The position numbers and the translations under genes were made by a program. Of a DNA stretch of 18,122 nt, positions 14,485-18,122 are shown piece by piece. The stretch's first letter is position 1; each line of letters opens with the position of its first letter. This DNA is from CAYYYG01 sp964591375 (GTDB lineage Bacteria > Patescibacteriota > Microgenomatia > UBA1406 > GWC2-37-13), in NCBI GenBank assembly GCA_964591375.1, contig CAZQAU010000029.1, forward strand, positions 1 through 18,122, read 5' to 3'. A model generated the notes under the pieces. The model did no database searches. It saw nothing but the letters and a program-made list of their open reading frames with translations, and was not told the origin of the DNA.

Positions 14485-15849
14485 ATGTCTATTTCAACAA
14501 TTAATCCTGCAACTGGAAAAATAGAAAAAGTATATGCGGCTATGACAAAAGATGAAATCAGTACCAAAATCGCACGCGCGCAAAAAGCATATATGGAATG
14601 GAAGGTTATCTCATACAAAGAGCGTGCTAAACTAATGGAAAAAGTTGCTTCTAATCTTCGTGAAAATAAAATAAAATATGCAGAATTGATGACCCGGGAG
14701 ATGGGAAAACCGATCAAACAGGCAGTGGGTGAAGTGGAAAAGTGTGCATGGGTTTGTGAATATTTTGCCGAAAATACCGAAGAATTATTATCGACTGAAT
14801 CTGTTAAAACAGAAAACAAAAAAAGTTATGTGCGGTTTGATCCAATGGGTATTATATTGGCAGTCATGCCATGGAATTTTCCGTTTTGGCAAGTCTTTCG
14901 AGCTGCCGCACCGGCGTTGATGGCTGGAAACGGCATGGTATTAAAACATGCCTCAAATGTACCTCAGTGTGCTGCAGTTATCGAAGATATTTTTAAGAAA
15001 TCCGGTTTTCCGAAAGGACTATTTACAACATTACTTATTGAAGGTGCGGCTACCAGTCAGATTGTAGAAGATGAACGCATTGTGGCGATAACATTAACCG
15101 GTAGTGAAGAAGCGGGTATACGAGTGGCAGAAATAGCAGGCCGTAATCTAAAAAAAGTGGTATTGGAGTTGGGCGGTTCTGATCCGTTTATAGTTCTTGA
15201 GGATGCCAATCTAAAAGAGTCGGCATTAATGGCGTGTCAGGCGCGAACGCAAAACAGTGGTCAGAGTTGTATTGCTGCGAAAAGATTTATCGTAGTTAAA
15301 AAAGTCGCGGAAGAATTTACTAAACGGTTTACTGATCATATGAGCTCCCTTATCGTCGGTGATCCGATGGATGAAGCTACCAATATTGGGCCTCTAGCGC
15401 GCAAAGAATTTGTTGATATTCTTCACAAACAAGTGCAAAAATCGATTGAACTGGGAGCTAAAGTGACGACCGGTGGTGAAATTATTACGGGAACTGGTTA
15501 TTATTATAAACCTACTGTATTAACCCGCGTCAAAAAAGGAATGCCTGCCTATGATGAAGAATTATTTGGTCCGGTAGCTTCAATCATTGTGGTTAACGAT
15601 GAAGAAGAAGCTTTAAAAGTGGCTAACGATACACGGTTTGGGCTGGGTGCAAGTATATGGACTAAGAACATTGAGAAGGCGGAAGACATGGCTGTCCAAA
15701 TTCATTCTGGAGCGGTATTCGTCAATGACTTCGTCAAATCAGATCCGCGTATGCCCTTTGGCGGCGTTAAAAAATCCGGCTATGGCCGCGAGTTAGGGGA
15801 GTATGGTATCAAAGAGTTTGTGAATATAAAGTCTGTTATTGTTAAATAA
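14485..15849 (+). CDS. gabD: NAD(P)-dependent aldehyde dehydrogenase, GabD1-like (succinate-semialdehyde dehydrogenase type)
   Basis: A 454-residue cytoplasmic aldehyde dehydrogenase, the length of the short GabD1-type succinate-semialdehyde dehydrogenases. The catalytic residues are present: Asn131 in MPWNFPFWQ, Lys154 in VLKHASNVPQ, Glu228 in LELGGSDPF, nucleophile Cys262 in GQSCIAAKRF and Glu359 in ELFGP. The C-terminal PFGGVKKSGYGRELG is the usual substrate- and oligomer-interface motif. It starts 55 bases after the thiamine diphosphate enzyme on the same strand, and is likely in one operon, the first enzyme making an aldehyde and this one oxidising it to the acid with NAD(P)H. Cofactor preference cannot be read safely. 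No clear Shine-Dalgarno; a TATTTA lies seven bases before the ATG. Confidence 0.92.
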   Translation: MSISTINPATGKIEKVYAAMTKDEISTKIARAQKAYMEWKVISYKERAKLMEKVASNLRENKIKYAELMTREMGKPIKQAVGEVEKCAWVCEYFAENTEELLSTESVKTENKKSYVRFDPMGIILAVMPWNFPFWQVFRAAAPALMAGNGMVLKHASNVPQCAAVIEDIFKKSGFPKGLFTTLLIEGAATSQIVEDERIVAITLTGSEEAGIRVAEIAGRNLKKVVLELGGSDPFIVLEDANLKESALMACQARTQNSGQSCIAAKRFIVVKKVAEEFTKRFTDHMSSLIVGDPMDEATNIGPLARKEFVDILHKQVQKSIELGAKVTTGGEIITGTGYYYKPTVLTRVKKGMPAYDEELFGPVASIIVVNDEEEALKVANDTRFGLGASIWTKNIEKAEDMAVQIHSGAVFVNDFVKSDPRMPFGGVKKSGYGRELGEYGIKEFVNIKSVIVK

Positions 15850-15890
15850 AGGCTTCACAACTGACCTGCCCACCTATCTGCTAATTACAT

Positions 15891-17075
15891 TTATCTTTTC
15901 AAAGCTTCAATTCCCGGTAATGTACCCTGTTCGATAAACTCAAGCATAGCGCCTCCGCCAGTTGATATATGAGTGATTTTATCTAAATATTCCTTTTTGG
16001 AGATTGCCGATAACGTATCACCACCACCGACGATCGAGACTGCTTCCGAATTATCGGTAATTGAGTAATAGATAAAATCAGTGCCACGGCGGAATTCGAC
16101 ATTTTCAAATAAACCCACCGGGCCATTCCAAATGATTGTTTTAGCTTTGTTAATGATGGAACCAAAACGAGCCTGAGTCTCGGGACCGATGTCGAGAATT
16201 TGATCTTCTTTGGAAATTTGAGCTATTTTTTTTATTACTCCTGGATTCATACTTAAGTTTGGATCACCGATAACGACATCAGAAGGTAGAACGATTTGAG
16301 TGTTTTTTTGTGCGGCTGCGAACAAAACGCGACGGGCATTTTCTTCTTGTTCATATTCATTGAAACTTTTACCAACCTCAAATCCCTGAGCGGAAAGAAA
16401 GGTATTTGCCATGCCGCCACCAATTAGGATATAGTCAGCTACTTCCATTAGTTTTCCTATTAAAGTCAGTTTAGTGGAAATTTTTGCACCGCCAAGAATA
16501 GTGACCAGAGGTTTATGAGGGTCATTAATGGACTTGGAGATCATCTCAATTTCCCTTTTCAATAGCAATCCACCATATCCGGGAATGAATGTGGGTACGC
16601 CTACTACTGAAGCATCAGCACGATGACACACACCAAAAGCATCATTAACATACACTTCAGCTAGTGAGGCTAATTTTTTTCCAAAGGCTAAATCATCCTG
16701 TTTTTCTTCATTATAGTATCGGATATTCTCCAACATGTAAATTTCCGCATTTGTCTGATCGGTGAGAATTCCATCGGCATCAGTGAGGAAATCCGGAATA
16801 ATTTTGATGTGATTCTGGGGAAGATATTTTTGTAATTGTTCGGCAACTACTTTCATTGAATATTTATCTTCACGTCCTTTAGGTCGACCTAAATGTGAAA
16901 CTATAATCAATTTATTACCATTTTCCAGAAGCATTTTGATAGTAGGTAAAGATTGGCGAATACGCGCATCATCAGCGATGGTGTAGTTTTGGTTTAGCGA
17001 AACATTAAAATCCACTCGCAACAAAACTCGTTTATTTTTTATTTCTGTTTGGTCGATGTATGTGATTTGTGGCAT
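15891..17075 (-). CDS. pgk: Phosphoglycerate kinase
   Basis: A 394-residue enzyme converting 1,3-bisphosphoglycerate and ADP to 3-phosphoglycerate and ATP in glycolysis. The signature RVLLRVDFNVSL (Arg20, Asp22, Asn24), SHLGRPKG (60-67), GGAKISTKL, GPVGLFE and nucleotide-binding GGGDT (350-354) are all present, and the C-terminus is complete. The length is normal. It lies 55 bases downstream of gap on the same strand, the common gap-pgk order. A strong palindrome in the gap between them could lower read-through or stabilise mRNA ends. It is convergent with the aldehyde dehydrogenase gene, 41 bases apart, with no obvious terminator in that interval. Confidence 0.97.
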   Translation of the reverse strand: MPQITYIDQTEIKNKRVLLRVDFNVSLNQNYTIADDARIRQSLPTIKMLLENGNKLIIVSHLGRPKGREDKYSMKVVAEQLQKYLPQNHIKIIPDFLTDADGILTDQTNAEIYMLENIRYYNEEKQDDLAFGKKLASLAEVYVNDAFGVCHRADASVVGVPTFIPGYGGLLLKREIEMISKSINDPHKPLVTILGGAKISTKLTLIGKLMEVADYILIGGGMANTFLSAQGFEVGKSFNEYEQEENARRVLFAAAQKNTQIVLPSDVVIGDPNLSMNPGVIKKIAQISKEDQILDIGPETQARFGSIINKAKTIIWNGPVGLFENVEFRRGTDFIYYSITDNSEAVSIVGGGDTLSAISKKEYLDKITHISTGGGAMLEFIEQGTLPGIEALKR

Positions 17076-17086
17076 ATATTAAAATT

Positions 17087-17114
17087 GTAGAGACGGGGCA
17101 CGCCCCGTCTCTAC
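17087..17114. repeat. Perfect 28-base palindrome between gap and pgk (REP-like)
   Basis: GTAGAGACGGGGC, two bases (AC), then its exact reverse complement GCCCCGTCTCTAC. It is GC-rich in an AT-rich setting. T-rich sequence flanks it on both strands, so it could also terminate or attenuate transcription between gap and pgk. The GTAGAGACG...CGTCTCTAC form is familiar as a dispersed REP-like repeat in many environmental bacterial genomes. Confidence 0.8.
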
Positions 17115-17130
17115 ATCAGATAATTTTTAA

Positions 17131-18122
17131 TTAAACATGTTCTGATAATTTTTCAACGAGATCGACAAGTCTATTGGAATAACCCCATTCATTGTCATAC
17201 CATCCCATGATTTTAATCATATTCCCATTAATAACTTTCGTATAGTTAGCATCAAAGATACAAGAATGAGAGTTACCAATTATATCCGAGGATACTAATG
17301 TTTCTGTTTCATACTGTAACACATTTTTCATAGTACCTTCGGCTGCCTGCTTAAACAAATTGTTAACTTCTTCAACCGTAGTCGGTTTCTCGACAACTAC
17401 CGAAACATCGGAAAGTGAACCGGTTGGTACCGGAACTCGAATTGACCCGACCTCAATTTTCCCTTTTAACTCAGGGATTGTTTTGACGACTGCTTTTGCG
17501 GCTCCAGATGTGGTGGGGACAATGTTGAGCATAGCGGAACGGGCACGATCAAAAGATTTTCCCATATCGTCAAGCATCGACTGAGTAAGAGTCACGGCAT
17601 GAATAGTAGTTAACATACCACTGACTACCTTAAAGTTATCATGGATAACTTTGAACATTGGTGAAGCAGAGTTGGTTGTGCAGGAACAGTTAGATATGAC
17701 ATCGCATGATCCAAAATCGAATCCCGTATCGTTAACACCTAAGACAACGTGAGGTGTAACATCATCTTTGGATGGAGCAGTCAAAATCACTTTTTTTACA
17801 GAACCTTTAATATGTTTTTTTAAATCTTCATACTTAATAAATGCACCGGTTGCATCGACTACTACATCAACTCCCTGAGCATCCCATGGAGCATTTTCCG
17901 GAGAGTCGGAGAGTGTAGTCAGAATTTTGATTCCATCGACTGTTAGTCCATCAGACTCTTCTTTCACAGTCTTACCATATTTACGATATACAGAATCATA
18001 CTGAAGCATGTAAGCCATCATTTTATTAGTGGATTTTCGAGTGTTGATAACTGTCAAATCAAATGTATTTCTCTCAAGTGCAATACGAGTAAATGCACGA
18101 CCAATTCGACCAAAACCATTTA
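17131..18122 (-). CDS. gap: Glyceraldehyde-3-phosphate dehydrogenase, 5' partial
   Basis: The frame is open to the window edge: bases 18058-18122 encode NGFGRIGRAFTRIALERNTF, the standard NAD-binding start, so only a handful of N-terminal residues are missing. A TTG at 18057 is internal and not the start. The catalytic Cys codon is at 17680-17682 in SNCSCTTNSASP, and the catalytic His is in TTIHAVT. PTTSGAAKAV, PELKGKIEVG and the C-terminal WYDNEWGYSNRLVDLVEKL complete the enzyme. It oxidises and phosphorylates glyceraldehyde-3-phosphate to 1,3-bisphosphoglycerate, the substrate of the next gene product. The active-site segment is CTTNSASP rather than the common CTTNCLAP, so the second, non-catalytic Cys is absent, which is tolerated in the family. 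Highly confident identification. Confidence 0.96.
   Translation of the reverse strand, partial: NGFGRIGRAFTRIALERNTFDLTVINTRKSTNKMMAYMLQYDSVYRKYGKTVKEESDGLTVDGIKILTTLSDSPENAPWDAQGVDVVVDATGAFIKYEDLKKHIKGSVKKVILTAPSKDDVTPHVVLGVNDTGFDFGSCDVISNCSCTTNSASPMFKVIHDNFKVVSGMLTTIHAVTLTQSMLDDMGKSFDRARSAMLNIVPTTSGAAKAVVKTIPELKGKIEVGSIRVPVPTGSLSDVSVVVEKPTTVEEVNNLFKQAAEGTMKNVLQYETETLVSSDIIGNSHSCIFDANYTKVINGNMIKIMGWYDNEWGYSNRLVDLVEKLSEHV

Noticed and set aside
15850..15890. Bidirectional terminator between the convergent aldehyde dehydrogenase and pgk genes
   Set aside because: No convincing stem with a T-tract is visible in the 41 bases.
18057..18057. TTG at 18057 as the start of gap
   Set aside because: The frame continues to the window edge and encodes the conserved NGFGRIGR, so the gene is cut by the window, not started here.
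1..18122. Recoded TGA (Gly in Gracilibacteria/SR1)
   Set aside because: TGA ends several genes at the expected family length and no gene needs an internal TGA to be read through.
1..18122. CRISPR arrays, tRNA, rRNA, insertion sequences
   Set aside because: I saw no spaced direct repeats, no cloverleaf-like genes and no transposase coding; the only repeats are the two short palindromes.

Overview
The window is AT-rich, densely coding and without RNA genes, mobile elements or CRISPR arrays that I can see. The style of the genes suggests an uncultivated Candidate Phyla Radiation (Patescibacteria) genome or something close to it. The evidence is the histidine kinase with a DFVSMAAHELRTPLTS H-box, a stand-alone receiver, a large GT-C-like membrane protein, very short intergenic gaps and few Shine-Dalgarno sites. 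This placement rests on recognising protein styles, not on a search, so it is moderate confidence only. TGA is used as an ordinary stop (histidine kinase, Mg ATPase, DUF3052 gene), so the code looks standard.

Layout. (1) Bases 1-3753, plus strand: a signalling cluster of a membrane histidine kinase (5' end outside the window), a stand-alone FIST sensory protein and a receiver-only response regulator. (2) 3736-6216, minus strand: an MgtA-type P-type ATPase whose 3' end overlaps the response regulator tail to tail. (3) 6372-9303, plus strand: a tiny single-span membrane protein with its own strong terminator, then a flavodoxin, a membrane-anchored NAGPA/DUF2233-type phosphodiester glycosidase, a pterin-4a-carbinolamine dehydratase and an unrecognised 161-residue protein. 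(4) 9307-12229, minus strand: a GT-C-like polytopic membrane protein, a D-lactate-dehydrogenase-like 2-hydroxyacid dehydrogenase and a DUF3052 protein, probably one operon. (5) 12294-15849, plus strand: a secreted or anchored DUF192 protein, an acetolactate-synthase-like thiamine diphosphate enzyme and a GabD1-type aldehyde dehydrogenase. (6) 15891-18122, minus strand: gap (5' end outside the window) followed by pgk, with a perfect 13-bp-arm palindrome between them.

How it fits together. gap, pgk and the D-lactate dehydrogenase-like protein point to glycolytic, fermentative metabolism. The adjacent thiamine diphosphate enzyme and aldehyde dehydrogenase are best read as a decarboxylase/dehydrogenase pair. 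They resemble the cyanobacterial 2-oxoglutarate decarboxylase and succinic semialdehyde dehydrogenase pair more than a lone acetolactate synthase, and this is the most interesting metabolic lead here.

A second theme is transcription architecture. Five genes have a -10-like hexamer ending only 5 or 6 bases before the start codon, which predicts leaderless mRNAs and helps choose start codons. Only the tiny membrane protein gene has a clear Shine-Dalgarno site.
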